A stretch of 64,000 nt of DNA from Lysobacter sp. (lineage in GTDB: Bacteria > Pseudomonadota > Gammaproteobacteria > Xanthomonadales > Xanthomonadaceae). Positions 19,704-28,818 of the stretch are shown piece after piece. The stretch is from assembly GCA_019634715.1 (NCBI GenBank), contig JAHCAU010000017.1, forward strand, positions 1 to 64,000, given 5' to 3'. The position numbers and the translations under genes are program-made. How positions within the stretch are numbered: position 1 is the first letter of the stretch; the number at the start of each line of letters is the position of its first letter. The notes beneath the pieces are model-generated. The model searched no databases and was not told the DNA's origin. It worked only from the letters and a program-made list of their open reading frames with translations.

Positions 19704-21701
19704 ATGCGCGCCACCCTCCTGGCCCTGCCGCTGCTCGCCACCCTCATGATGACCGCCTGCAAGTCCGAAGAAGCGGCCCCTGCCGCGCCCGAGGCCGCGC
19801 CCGCCGCCGCGGCCGCGCCCCCGCGCGTCGACGAACATTCCTACGCCGAGCCGCAGAAGGTGGTGATCAGCGACCTGGCCCTCGACCTGGCCCTGGATTT
19901 CGACAGCAAGACCCTGGCCGGCACCGCCACCCTGAGTCTGGACTGGAAGGACAAGTCCGCGACCGAGCTGCGCCTGGACACGCGCGACCTCAGCATCGAG
20001 AAGGCCGAGGGCGACGACGGCAAGGGCGGCTGGGAGCCGCTGAAATTCCGCCTCGCCGGCATCGACCCGGTGCTCGGCGCCAAGCTCACCGTCGAAACCC
20101 CGAAGCGCAACGCGAAGGTGCGCGTGACCTACCGCACCTCGCCCGCGGCCTCCGGCCTGCAGTGGATGGAGCCGTCGATGACCGAGGGCAAGCAGTTGCC
20201 CTTCATGTTCAGCCAGTCCCAGCAGATCCACGCGCGCTCGTGGGTGCCGCTGCAGGACACGCCGAGCGTGCGCTACACCTACAGCGCGCGCATCACCTCG
20301 CGCCCGGACGTGATGGTGCTGATGAGCGCCGACAACGATCCGAATGCGGCGCGCGACGGCGACTACACGTTCCGGATGCCGCAGAAGATCCCGTCCTACC
20401 TGATGGCGATCGCCGCCGGCGACCTGAAGTTCCAGTTCATCTCCGACCGCAGCGGCGTCTGGGCCGAGCCGGCGATGCTCGACCGCGCGGTGAAGGAATT
20501 CGCCGACACCGAGAAGATGATCGTCACCGCGGAAGGCCTGTACGGCCGCTACCGCTGGGACCGCTACGACATGCTGGTGCTGCCGCCGTCGTTCCCCTAC
20601 GGCGGCATGGAGAACCCGCGCCTGACCTTCCTCACGCCCACCGTCATCGTCGGCGACAAGTCGCTGGTGTCGCTGATCGCGCACGAACTGGCGCACAGCT
20701 GGTCGGGCAACCTAGTCACCTTCTCCAGCGCCAAGGACGCCTGGCTCAACGAAGGCTTCACCAGCTACGTCGAGAACCGGATCGTGGAAGCCCTGTACGG
20801 CAAGGACCAGGCCGACATGGAGAGCGTGATCTCGCGCAACGAGCTGAAGAAGGAGTTCGCGCAGATCGATCCGAAGCTGCAGACCCTGGCGACGGCGCCG
20901 GGCGTGCTGGCCGACCCCGACGACAGCAGCAGCGCCACGGTCTACACCAAGGGCGCCTGGTTCCTGCACTTCCTGGAGGAGCGCTACGGCCGCGAGAAGT
21001 TCGACGCGTTCCTGCGCGGCTACTTCGACCATTTCGCCTTCCAGAGCATCGATTCCGAACAGTTCGCGCAGTACGCGAAGGCCAACCTGCTCGACAGGCA
21101 TCCGAACATCGTCAGCCAGGCCGAGTTCGAGGAATGGCTGTACAAGCCCGGCGTGCCGGCCACCGCGCCGAAGATCCAGGCGCGTCGCTTCGGCGTGGTC
21201 GATTCCGCGCGCCTGGCCTGGCTGGGCAGCCGCCAGCTGCCGCCGCCGGTGATCACCGATGCCTGGGTCTCGCAGGAATGGGTGCATTTCCTCGAAAGCC
21301 TGCCGCGCGCCATGAGCCTCGAACAGCTGGCGCAGCTGGACGCGGCCTACCGGTTCACCGGCACGATGAACGGCGAGATCGCGCAGCGCTGGTATCCGCT
21401 GGCCATCGACAACGGCTACACCCAGGCCAACGAGGCCATCGCCGCGTTCCTGAAGCGGGTGGGGCGCCGCAAGCTGATCGTGCCGACCTACCAGGCGCTG
21501 GTGAAGACCGAGGCCGGCCTGGCGCTGGCGAAGCAGGTCTTCGAGGAAGCGAAGCCGGGGTATCACCCGATCACCACCGGCACCGTGCAGGAGATCATCG
21601 CGAAGGCGCAGCCGCCGACGTCCCTGCCGGTACCGCCGCCGGCCGCCGAGCCGGCGCCCGCGCAGGACGCCGCCGCGTCGCCCGCCGGCAAGGCCGGCTG
21701 A
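19704..21701 (+). CDS. M1 family aminopeptidase lipoprotein (leukotriene A4 hydrolase-like)
   Basis: A 665-residue zinc aminopeptidase. The signal peptide ends in the lipobox MTAC, followed by an Ala/Pro-rich linker, so it is lipid-anchored in the envelope. The M1 exopeptidase motif GGMEN and the zinc site HELAH (327-331) with Glu350 in NEGF are intact, and the C-terminal helical repeat domain of LTA4H-type enzymes follows. The very end is Pro/Ala-rich and probably unstructured. It is followed after 15 bases by a hydrolase gene and likely heads a three-gene operon. Confidence 0.92.
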   Translation: MRATLLALPLLATLMMTACKSEEAAPAAPEAAPAAAAAPPRVDEHSYAEPQKVVISDLALDLALDFDSKTLAGTATLSLDWKDKSATELRLDTRDLSIEKAEGDDGKGGWEPLKFRLAGIDPVLGAKLTVETPKRNAKVRVTYRTSPAASGLQWMEPSMTEGKQLPFMFSQSQQIHARSWVPLQDTPSVRYTYSARITSRPDVMVLMSADNDPNAARDGDYTFRMPQKIPSYLMAIAAGDLKFQFISDRSGVWAEPAMLDRAVKEFADTEKMIVTAEGLYGRYRWDRYDMLVLPPSFPYGGMENPRLTFLTPTVIVGDKSLVSLIAHELAHSWSGNLVTFSSAKDAWLNEGFTSYVENRIVEALYGKDQADMESVISRNELKKEFAQIDPKLQTLATAPGVLADPDDSSSATVYTKGAWFLHFLEERYGREKFDAFLRGYFDHFAFQSIDSEQFAQYAKANLLDRHPNIVSQAEFEEWLYKPGVPATAPKIQARRFGVVDSARLAWLGSRQLPPPVITDAWVSQEWVHFLESLPRAMSLEQLAQLDAAYRFTGTMNGEIAQRWYPLAIDNGYTQANEAIAAFLKRVGRRKLIVPTYQALVKTEAGLALAKQVFEEAKPGYHPITTGTVQEIIAKAQPPTSLPVPPPAAEPAPAQDAAASPAGKAG

Positions 21702-21716
21702 CCGGGGCGGCGCGCG

Positions 21717-22727
21717 GTGGCGCTCTCGTCCCGGACCGCCTGGGTCGCCAACGGCATCGCCGGCGCCCTCCTGCTGCTGTTCGCGCTCGCGCTGTGGCGC
21801 GATCCCGGGCTGGCGATCCGCGGCGAATTCGCGAAGCAGCGGATCCGCCTGGGCGCCGAATCGCACAGCCTCGTCGTCGGCGACCATCGCTGGGTCTATG
21901 CCGAACTGCCGGCCGACAGGCCCGACGCGCCGACGCTGGTGCTGCTGCACGGCTACACCGGCAGCAAGGAGAACTGGTACCGCGTGGCCACGGCGCTGCG
22001 CGGCCGCTATCGCATCGTCATGCCCGACCTGCCCGGCTGGGGCGAAAGCCAGCGCCGCGAGGATGCCGATTACGGCTACCTCGCACAGACGCCGCGCGTC
22101 GCCGCCTTCCTGCAGGCTCCGCAGATCGGTGGCGGCAAGCCCGTGGCCCTCGCCGGGCACTCGATGGGCGGCGGCATCGCCGCGCTGCTCGCCGCCGACT
22201 ACCCGGCGCTGGTGTCGCAGGTCGCCCTGGTCAACGCCGCCGGCGTGCCTTTCGCGCCGAACACCTTCGCGCGCGAGGTGCTGGCGGGCCGCAATCCATT
22301 CGCGCTCAGCGACGAGGCATCGCTGGAACGCTACCTGTCCACCCTGTTCCACGTCCGCGAGACGCGGCCCTGGCTGCCGTGGCCGGCGACCTCCCTGTAC
22401 ATTGCCCAGCGACGCCGCGACGCCGCCTTCGAGGAGCGCGTGCTCACCCGCATCGGTCGCGACGAGGAACGTTTCGAACCCGGCAAGCGCGCGGTGAAGA
22501 TCGAACAGCCGACGCTGCTGCTGTGGTGCCGGCACGACCAGGTGATCCCGGCCAGCGCGATGGGCCTGTACGCCGAACGCATCCGCCACGCCAGCCAGGT
22601 GATGCTGGAAGACTGCGGGCACATGTCGCTGATGGAACGCCCGCGCGAAACCGCCGACGCGATCGCCTGGAACATCGCGCGCGGCGTGCCCGCGCTGCCG
22701 CCGGCCGTGCCGGGAGAAGACGAATGA
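21717..22727 (+). CDS. membrane-anchored alpha/beta hydrolase
   Basis: A 336-residue protein from a GTG start. An N-terminal transmembrane segment (AGALLLLFALALW) anchors a hydrolase domain with LLHGYTGSKENW (oxyanion), GHSMGGG (nucleophile Ser), WCRHDQVIP (Asp region) and CGHMSLME (His). It resembles lipases/esterases of the LipA-like periplasm-facing group. It is a paralogue of the product of 16738-17766. Its TGA overlaps the ATG of the following, frame-disrupted lipoprotein gene, suggesting coupling. Confidence 0.85.
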   Translation: MALSSRTAWVANGIAGALLLLFALALWRDPGLAIRGEFAKQRIRLGAESHSLVVGDHRWVYAELPADRPDAPTLVLLHGYTGSKENWYRVATALRGRYRIVMPDLPGWGESQRREDADYGYLAQTPRVAAFLQAPQIGGGKPVALAGHSMGGGIAALLAADYPALVSQVALVNAAGVPFAPNTFAREVLAGRNPFALSDEASLERYLSTLFHVRETRPWLPWPATSLYIAQRRRDAAFEERVLTRIGRDEERFEPGKRAVKIEQPTLLLWCRHDQVIPASAMGLYAERIRHASQVMLEDCGHMSLMERPRETADAIAWNIARGVPALPPAVPGEDE

Positions 22728-23456
22728 CTGCGATCGCATCCCCGCGCGCGCGCGCGGGCGCTGGCCTGCGCGGCCCTGCTCGCCGCCTGTGGACCCGATC
22801 CGGAAGCGCTGAAGGCCGAGGCCGCCGCGCGCGCCGCCGAGGCCGAAGCGAAGGCCGTAGCCGGCGCCGCCGCGTTCGACGCGGCCGTGCAGCAGAAGAA
22901 CTGGGCGCTGGCCAAGGCGCAGGCCGACATCCTCTTCGCCGACCATCCCGATTCGCAGGCGGCCAGACGCGTGCGCGCCGAGTACGACGCGGTGGTGAAG
23001 ACCTTCGAAGACGAGCGCGAGTCCAAGCGCACCGCATTGCTGTGGAGCTACGACACCCAGGGCGTGACCGGCGGCCTGCAGCGCGCGGCGTCGATCTACG
23101 CGAAGGACGCCGTGGATGTCGACGGCAAGGGTCCGACCAAGGTGCGCCTGATCTTCCGCGACCATCCCGCGTGGGGCCGCAGCAGCTACCTCGTGCTGCA
23201 GGGCGGCGATTTCGACTGCTACCGCGGCTGCCGCGTGCAGGTGAAGATCGACGGCGGCGTCACGAAGTCGTTGCCGGGTTCGCGCCCGGACACCGACGAG
23301 GCGATCGCGATGTTCATCGAGGACGATCGCGCGCTGTGGAAGATGGCGAAGGACGCGAAGACGCTGGAGATCGAGTTCCCGGTGAAAGGCCTGGGCAAGC
23401 GCAGCGCGCTGTTCGAGGTCGGCGGTCTGGACCCGACGCGACTGCCGGGCTGGTGA
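22724..23456 (+). pseudogene. lipoprotein gene with an apparent frameshift at a (CG)7 tract
   Basis: The ATG at 22724 overlaps the hydrolase stop (ATGA) and begins MTAIASPRARA, but its frame is lost at the (CG)7 run 22743-22756. One base fewer or one CG more there joins it to a continuous frame reading ALACAALLAACGPDPEALK, a proper signal peptide with lipobox LAAC. After that comes an Ala/Glu-rich helix, FADHPDSQAARRV, and a beta-rich domain ending at 23456 (DCYRGCRVQVKIDGG, LGKRSALFEVGGLD). As written there is no normal start codon for the lipoprotein. It may be a true mutation, phase variation or a base-call error. The function of the mature protein is unknown. Confidence 0.72.
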
Positions 23457-23490
23457 TCGCGTCGGACGTGCGTTGGTCGCGATCGGGCGA

Positions 23491-24063
23491 TCAGAGCGTC
23501 GCCCGGTTCGACGAATACCAGGCCTCGACCTGGATGCTGCCGTCGCCCAGCGCGCGCGGCAGCACGGCCGCATAGGGCAGGCGCGGCGCGACGTGCATCG
23601 CCAGGTGCTGGGTCGCCAGCTCCGCCGCCAGCGGATCGAGGAAGCGCACGCTGACCCGGCAGGTCTCGCTGTGGCAGCTCGTCTCCAGGCTGGCCGGTCC
23701 GGCCAGTCCCTGCGCGGCCAGGCGATGGCTGGCGAAGAAATCGCGGACATGCGCCTCGTGGCGGGTCGCCCAGGCAGCGTCGATCGGCTCGGCGGCGTAG
23801 CGCGCATCGAGGATCGCGATGTTGGCCTCGACCTGCGCGCGCGGGTCCGGTGCCTCGGCCGGGTGCGAGGCCGAGATGATCGGCGTGACGATCGGCGTGG
23901 CCGCCACGGCGCGTTCGCCGTCGCCGGCCGATCGCAGCAGGTGCGCGCCGGTCGCGGCAGCGGCCAGCGCCAGGGCCGCCATCGCGGCCAGGGCCAGCAC
24001 CGTCGACAGGGGCATGCCGCGCGTCGGCGCCCGGGGGGTCGGCAGGGACAGGCTGAGGGGCAT
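23491..24063 (-). CDS. membrane-anchored periplasmic protein of unknown function
   Basis: Not recognised. The 190-residue product has one hydrophobic N-terminal helix (about 20-40, LALAAMAALALAAAATGA) preceded by a Pro/Arg-rich leader. The soluble domain is helical and charged and contains a close Cys pair, CHSETC, which may form a disulfide, and ends RATL. This suggests a periplasmic domain of the kind seen in small thiol-containing envelope proteins. It is convergent with the frameshifted lipoprotein gene and 34 bases from it. Confidence 0.65.
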   Translation of the reverse strand: MPLSLSLPTPRAPTRGMPLSTVLALAAMAALALAAAATGAHLLRSAGDGERAVAATPIVTPIISASHPAEAPDPRAQVEANIAILDARYAAEPIDAAWATRHEAHVRDFFASHRLAAQGLAGPASLETSCHSETCRVSVRFLDPLAAELATQHLAMHVAPRLPYAAVLPRALGDGSIQVEAWYSSNRATL

Positions 24064-24272
24064 GGGAGGCTCCGTGAGGGGGAAGGCGCTGGATGTCCGT
24101 TACCCGGGACACGGGGGAACGTGATGCACACGGACAGGGGGACGCGTTCCGCCGGCGGCTTTGCCGCAGAACAGGCCGTTCTGGCCGGTTTGCCTCGCGG
24201 CAGGCGTTTTTCGCCGGCGCTCATGCCGTTTCCGCGCTTGGGTTGTGCCGCCCCCGGCCTCATAATTCCGCG

Positions 24273-24551
24273 ATGACCATCCGCTCCGACAACCCCGACC
24301 ACGGTTTCCAGTTCCCGGGCGTGTTCGAGATCACCGCCATGGGTCCCGCCGGCGCCGGTCTCGAGGAACGCATTCCCGAGGTGCTGGAAGCCATCGGCAT
24401 CCCGGTCCTGCGCGAGACCGTCGCCACGCGCAACTCCACCGGCGGCCGCTTCGTGTCGATCCGCCTGAGCATCCAGGCCGAGAGCCGCGAACGCTACGAA
24501 GCCGCGCACGCGGCGCTGCGCGCCGAGCCGGGGATCAAGTGGACGCTGTAA
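24273..24551 (+). CDS. ybeD: DUF493/YbeD family protein
   Basis: A 92-residue cytoplasmic protein of the YbeD family, small alpha/beta proteins with an ACT-like fold that are conserved next to lipoate genes. Family marks are FQFPGVFEITAMGP, ATRNSTGGRFVSIRLSI and the end EPGIKWTL. The ATG at 24273 gives the usual length. It overlaps the start of lipB by 13 bases, reproducing the widespread ybeD-lipB-lipA order. Its biochemical role is unsettled. Confidence 0.88.
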   Translation: MTIRSDNPDHGFQFPGVFEITAMGPAGAGLEERIPEVLEAIGIPVLRETVATRNSTGGRFVSIRLSIQAESRERYEAAHAALRAEPGIKWTL

Positions 24552-25267
24552 GCGAGCCGCTGCCCGTGCCGCCCGCGCGGGTCCGCGACCTCGGCCGCCA
24601 GCCCTACGAACCGGTCTGGCGCGCCATGCAGGGCTTCACCGACCTGCGCGGCGAGGACACCCCCGACGAGATCTGGCTGGTCGAACACGACCCGGTCTTC
24701 ACCCTCGGCCAGGCCGGCAAGCCCGAACACGTGCTGATGCCGGGCGACATCCCGGTGATCAAGGTCGATCGCGGCGGCCAGGTGACCTACCACGGCCCCG
24801 GCCAGATCGTCGCCTATCCGCTGCTCGACCTGCGCCGGCTCAAGGTCGGCGTGCGCGACTACGTCTGCAGGATCGAGCAGTCGATCATCGACACCCTCGG
24901 CGAGTGGAACATCCACGCCGAGCGCCAGTGCGGCGCGCCGGGCGTGTACGTCAACGGCGCCAAGGTCGCGGCGCTGGGCATCCGCGTCCACCACGGCTGC
25001 ACCTTCCACGGCCTCGCGTTCAACATCGCGATGGACCTGTCGCCGTACCACCGCATCAATCCCTGCGGCTATGCCGGCCTGCAGGTGACCTCGATGCTCG
25101 ACCTCGGCGGCCCGTCCGGCATGGACGCGGTCAAGCCGGTGCTGCTGCGCCATCTCGCCGCGCAATTCGGCCTGCGCCTGCAGGACGACGCGCCGCCCGA
25201 CCTGTCCGCGCTCGCGGCGCATTCTCCCCATGCCGTGGCCCTCGCCGCGGCCGAACAGGCGTCCTGA
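24539..25267 (+). CDS. lipB: octanoyl-[acyl-carrier-protein]-protein transferase LipB
   Basis: LipB moves octanoate from ACP to lipoyl domains of 2-oxoacid dehydrogenases, the first step of lipoate synthesis. The 242-residue protein has VEHDPVFTLGQAG, DRGGQVTYHGPGQ, GVYVNGAKVAALGIR (Lys142) and the catalytic Cys176 in INPCGYAG. GTG 24539 lies within ybeD; GTG 24566 in the same frame is an alternative that loses nine residues. It lies two bases ahead of lipA. Confidence 0.95.
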   Translation: MDAVSEPLPVPPARVRDLGRQPYEPVWRAMQGFTDLRGEDTPDEIWLVEHDPVFTLGQAGKPEHVLMPGDIPVIKVDRGGQVTYHGPGQIVAYPLLDLRRLKVGVRDYVCRIEQSIIDTLGEWNIHAERQCGAPGVYVNGAKVAALGIRVHHGCTFHGLAFNIAMDLSPYHRINPCGYAGLQVTSMLDLGGPSGMDAVKPVLLRHLAAQFGLRLQDDAPPDLSALAAHSPHAVALAAAEQAS

Positions 25268-25269
25268 CC

Positions 25270-26301
25270 ATGTCCACCCCCGCCGAGAAATCCATCCCGC
25301 TGACCGTGGTCGCCGACGCGCCGGCGTCGCTTGCGCCGGGCACGCTTCAACCGGGCATGCTCGTACCCGGTGAAAAACAGGTGGCCGGCGACAAGATCGC
25401 GCGCTCGCCGGTGCAGTTCGCCGACGCGCCCGTGCTGCGCAAGCCCTCGTGGATCCGCGTGCGGATTCCGTCCGGCAACGCCGTGCAGGCCCTCAAGGCC
25501 AAGCTGCGCGAGAACCGCCTGGTCACGGTCTGCGAGGAAGCCAGCTGCCCGAACATCCACGAATGCTTCAGCCACGGCACCGCCACCTTCATGATCCTCG
25601 GCGAGGTCTGCACGCGCCGCTGCTCGTTCTGCGATGTCGCCCACGGCCGGCCGAAGCCGCCGGACCCGGCGGAGCCGCTGAGCCTGGCGCACACCATCGC
25701 CGACATGCGCCTGAAGTACGTGGTCATCACCAGCGTCGACCGCGACGACCTGCGCGACGGCGGCGCCCGGCACTTCGTCGACTGCATCGCCGCCGTGCGC
25801 GAGCACAGCCCGGGCACGAAGATCGAGATCCTCACGCCCGACTTCCGCGGCAAGGGCCGCATGGAGCGCGCGCTGGAGATCCTCGCGACGAATCCGCCGG
25901 ACGTGTTCAACCACAACCTCGAAACCGTGCCGGACCTTTACCGCAACGTCCGTCCCGGCGCCGACTACCAGTGGTCGCTGACCCTGCTGCAGAAGTTCAA
26001 GGCCCAGCATCCGGACGTGGCGACCAAGAGCGGCATCATGCTCGGCCTCGGCGAGGCCATGGAACAGGTCGAAGCCACCCTGCGCGACCTGCGCGCGCAC
26101 GATGTCGACATGGTCACCATCGGCCAGTATCTGCAGCCCAGCCCGCACCATCACCCGGTGATGCGCTACTGGACGCCCGACGAATTCAAGGCGCTGGAGG
26201 ACTACGGCATGACCCTGGGCTTCACCCACGTCGCCTCCGGCCCGATGGTGCGCAGCTCGTACCACGCCGACAAGCAGGCCGCGGACGCAGGCTTCGCGTG
26301 A
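25270..26301 (+). CDS. lipA: lipoyl synthase LipA
   Basis: A radical-SAM enzyme that inserts two sulfurs into octanoylated lipoyl domains. The auxiliary cluster ligands are Cys88, Cys93 and Cys99; the SAM cluster is held by Cys114-x3-Cys118-x2-Cys121 (CTRRCSFC). The end carries GPMVRSSYHAD, with the conserved C-terminal Ser. The protein is 343 residues, with a longer N-terminal extension than E. coli LipA. It completes the ybeD-lipB-lipA operon. Confidence 0.96.
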   Translation: MSTPAEKSIPLTVVADAPASLAPGTLQPGMLVPGEKQVAGDKIARSPVQFADAPVLRKPSWIRVRIPSGNAVQALKAKLRENRLVTVCEEASCPNIHECFSHGTATFMILGEVCTRRCSFCDVAHGRPKPPDPAEPLSLAHTIADMRLKYVVITSVDRDDLRDGGARHFVDCIAAVREHSPGTKIEILTPDFRGKGRMERALEILATNPPDVFNHNLETVPDLYRNVRPGADYQWSLTLLQKFKAQHPDVATKSGIMLGLGEAMEQVEATLRDLRAHDVDMVTIGQYLQPSPHHHPVMRYWTPDEFKALEDYGMTLGFTHVASGPMVRSSYHADKQAADAGFA

Positions 26302-26513
26302 GTCCTCTCGCCTGAGGTCGCGCCTCGCGGGAAACGCAGCGTTCCGGACATGCTGCGTCGCCGTCGCCAAAAGCATGAATCGACGCCCACCGGCCGTCGG
26401 ATCGCCCGCGTTCGTCGGCCGATCATGACCTTGGGCGGTGTGTGCACCGCGCAACTTCCGGTACTCTCGGGTGGTCGCAAGATGAACCTCGCGCCTCCCC
26501 ACACGAGATCGCC

Positions 26514-28688
26514 ATGAAAGTCGCCAAGCTCCTCCCGGTTTCCCTGCTCGCCCTCGCGCTGACCGCGCCGGTGGCGTGGCTGACCGCCCAGGCCGATGCC
26601 GGCAGCCCGTCCGCCGAGCAGGCCACCGCCGCCAAGCTCGTCTACGGCCTGCTGTCGGACAGCCGATACGCCTACCGCCCGCGCGCGCTGGACGACAAGC
26701 TCTCCGCCGAGGTCTTCAAGCGCTATCTCGAATCGCTCGATTCCGGCAAGCTGTTCTTCACCGCCGCCGACATCGCGAAGCTGGAGACGTATCGCGTCCG
26801 TCTCGACGACGCGATCAAGAGCGGCGAGGTCGGCCCGGCCTTCGAGATCTTCAACCTGTACCAGACGCGCGTGAAGGAGCGCGTCGTCCACGCCCGCGCG
26901 CTGCTGGACAAGGACATCTTCACTTTCGACGGCGATGACCGCTGGGAGTACGACCGCGAGCACGCGCCCTGGCCCGCCGATGCCGCCGAGCTGGACAGGC
27001 TCTGGCAGCAGTCGGTACGCAACGACTGGCTGCGCCTGAAGCTCGCCGGCAAGGCGTCCGAAGAGATCCGCAAGACGCTCGACAAGCGCTACGCCAACAT
27101 CGCCCGCAGCATCGGCGAACTCAACGGCATCGATGCCTTCCAGAGTTTCCTCAACGCCTACGCCTCGTCGATCGATCCGCACACCGATTACTTCGATCCG
27201 CGCGCGGCCGAGCGCTTCGAGCAGAGCATGAGCCTCTCGCTGGAAGGCATCGGCGCCCAGCTGCAGCGCCAGGACGACGTGATCGTGGTCCGCGAGCTGG
27301 TGCCGGGCGGCCCGGCGCTGCTCAGCGGCAAGCTCAAGCCCGGCGACCGCATCGTCGGCGTCGGCCAGAACGGCGACGGCCCGATGGAGGACGTGATCGG
27401 CTGGCGCATCGACGATGTCGTCGCCAAGATCAAGGGCCCGAAGGGCACGCAGGTGCGGCTGGACGTGGTGCCGGCGGAAGCCGTGCTCGACAGCAAGCCC
27501 ACGCGCATCACCCTCAACCGTGCGCGCATCCGACTGGAAGAACAGGCCGCCAAGGGCGAAGTGCTGACCGTGCCGGGCGCCGACGGCCAGCCCGCACGCC
27601 GCATCGGCGTGGTCAAGCTGCCGGCCTTCTACCAGGACTTCGACGCGCGCCGCCGCAACAACGGCGAAGGCGCATCGGCCAGCCGCGATGTCCAGCGCCT
27701 GCTGGTCGGCTTCCGCGAACAGAACGTCGATGGCGTGGTCATCGACCTGCGCAACAACGGCGGTGGCTCGCTGAGCGAGGCGGTCGAGCTGACCGGCCTG
27801 TTCATCGATCGCGGCCCGGTGGTGCAGGTGCGCGAATCCGGCGGCCGCGTGCAGGTCGACAGCGACACCAATGCCGGCGTGACCTGGGAAGGCCCGCTGG
27901 CGGTGCTGATCAACCGCGGCTCGGCCTCGGCGTCGGAAATCTTCGCCGGTGCGATCCAGGACTACGGCCGTGGCCTGATCATCGGCGAAACCACCTTCGG
28001 CAAGGGCACGGTACAGAACCTGGTCGACCTCGACCGCTGGCCGATGGCCGACGGCAAGCGCTTCGGCCAGGTCAAGCTGACCATCGCCCAGTTCTTCCTG
28101 CCCGGTGGCAGCAGCACGCAGAACAAGGGCGTGGTGCCGGACATCCCGTTCCCGGTCAGCGTGGACGCCAGCGAATTCGGCGAGAGCACCTACGACAACG
28201 CCCTGCCGTGGACGCGGATCGCCGCCGTGCCGCATATCCGTTACGGCGACTTCACCGCCCTGCTGCCGCAGCTGAAGACGCTGCACGAAACCCGCGTCGC
28301 CAGCGACCGCGAGTTCCAGTGGTGGCGCGAGGACATCGCGCAGTTCCGCGAGGAGCGCGCGAAGAAGTGGATCTCGCTCAACGAGGCCGAACGCCGCGCC
28401 GAGCGCGATCGCGACGCCGCCAGGCGCAAGCAGCGCCAGGAAGAGCGCACGACGCTGGGCCTGGACCTCGACCCGCTGGGCGACGAGACCGACGACGGCC
28501 TGACCTCCAGCGAGCGCAACGTGGCCGAGGAAGCCAAGCGCGAGAAGGCCGCCGAGAAGCGCCCGGACCCGCTGCTGCGCGAGTCCGCCGCGATCCTGGC
28601 CGACGCCATGCAGGTGCTCGACAGCGACCGTCGCCTGTCGGCGCAGGTGCTGTCGGAGAAGGCGTCGGCGACGCGCTGGACAGACTGA
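26514..28688 (+). CDS. prc: tail-specific carboxy-terminal protease Prc (Tsp), S41A family
   Basis: A periplasmic protease that degrades proteins with non-polar C-termini and trims envelope proteins. It has 724 residues: signal peptide (about 1-27), N-terminal TSP domain, a PDZ domain (SLSLEGIGAQLQ to LDVVPAE), the S41 catalytic domain with Ser472 in GSASASE and Lys497 in FGKG, and the C-terminal DUF3340 helical region (QWWREDIAQFREER) with a charged tail. The ATG at 26514 puts the signal peptide at the N-terminus. It is a single-gene unit with its own terminator. Confidence 0.95.
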   Translation: MKVAKLLPVSLLALALTAPVAWLTAQADAGSPSAEQATAAKLVYGLLSDSRYAYRPRALDDKLSAEVFKRYLESLDSGKLFFTAADIAKLETYRVRLDDAIKSGEVGPAFEIFNLYQTRVKERVVHARALLDKDIFTFDGDDRWEYDREHAPWPADAAELDRLWQQSVRNDWLRLKLAGKASEEIRKTLDKRYANIARSIGELNGIDAFQSFLNAYASSIDPHTDYFDPRAAERFEQSMSLSLEGIGAQLQRQDDVIVVRELVPGGPALLSGKLKPGDRIVGVGQNGDGPMEDVIGWRIDDVVAKIKGPKGTQVRLDVVPAEAVLDSKPTRITLNRARIRLEEQAAKGEVLTVPGADGQPARRIGVVKLPAFYQDFDARRRNNGEGASASRDVQRLLVGFREQNVDGVVIDLRNNGGGSLSEAVELTGLFIDRGPVVQVRESGGRVQVDSDTNAGVTWEGPLAVLINRGSASASEIFAGAIQDYGRGLIIGETTFGKGTVQNLVDLDRWPMADGKRFGQVKLTIAQFFLPGGSSTQNKGVVPDIPFPVSVDASEFGESTYDNALPWTRIAAVPHIRYGDFTALLPQLKTLHETRVASDREFQWWREDIAQFREERAKKWISLNEAERRAERDRDAARRKQRQEERTTLGLDLDPLGDETDDGLTSSERNVAEEAKREKAAEKRPDPLLRESAAILADAMQVLDSDRRLSAQVLSEKASATRWTD

Positions 28689-28718
28689 TCGCGCGCCCGG
28701 TCGCGCAGGTCCGCATCC

Positions 28719-28745
28719 CGACGGCCCGCCTTGAGCGGGCCGTCG
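28719..28745 (+). terminator. terminator hairpin after prc
   Basis: CGACGGCCCGC (28719-28729) and GCGGGCCGTCG (28735-28745) form an 11-bp perfect stem with a 5-base loop, 30 bases after the prc stop and followed by GCGTTTCGG. The T content of the tail is modest. Confidence 0.65.
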
Positions 28746-28818
28746 GCGTTTCGGGGCGGGGGCATCGCTGCGCAGGATCCGGATAGCGGGCTTCGGGAGC
28801 CGGGCGTAGTCTGCGGGC

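Noticed and set aside
19550..23575. A 1341-codon plus-strand open frame in another phase
   Set aside because: It is a shadow of the M1 aminopeptidase and hydrolase genes, with an Arg/Ala/Gly-rich translation and no recognisable motif.
20712..24509. A 1265-codon minus-strand open frame opposite the M1 peptidase, hydrolase and lipoprotein
   Set aside because: It covers motif-bearing genes on the other strand; no domain or ribosome site supports it.
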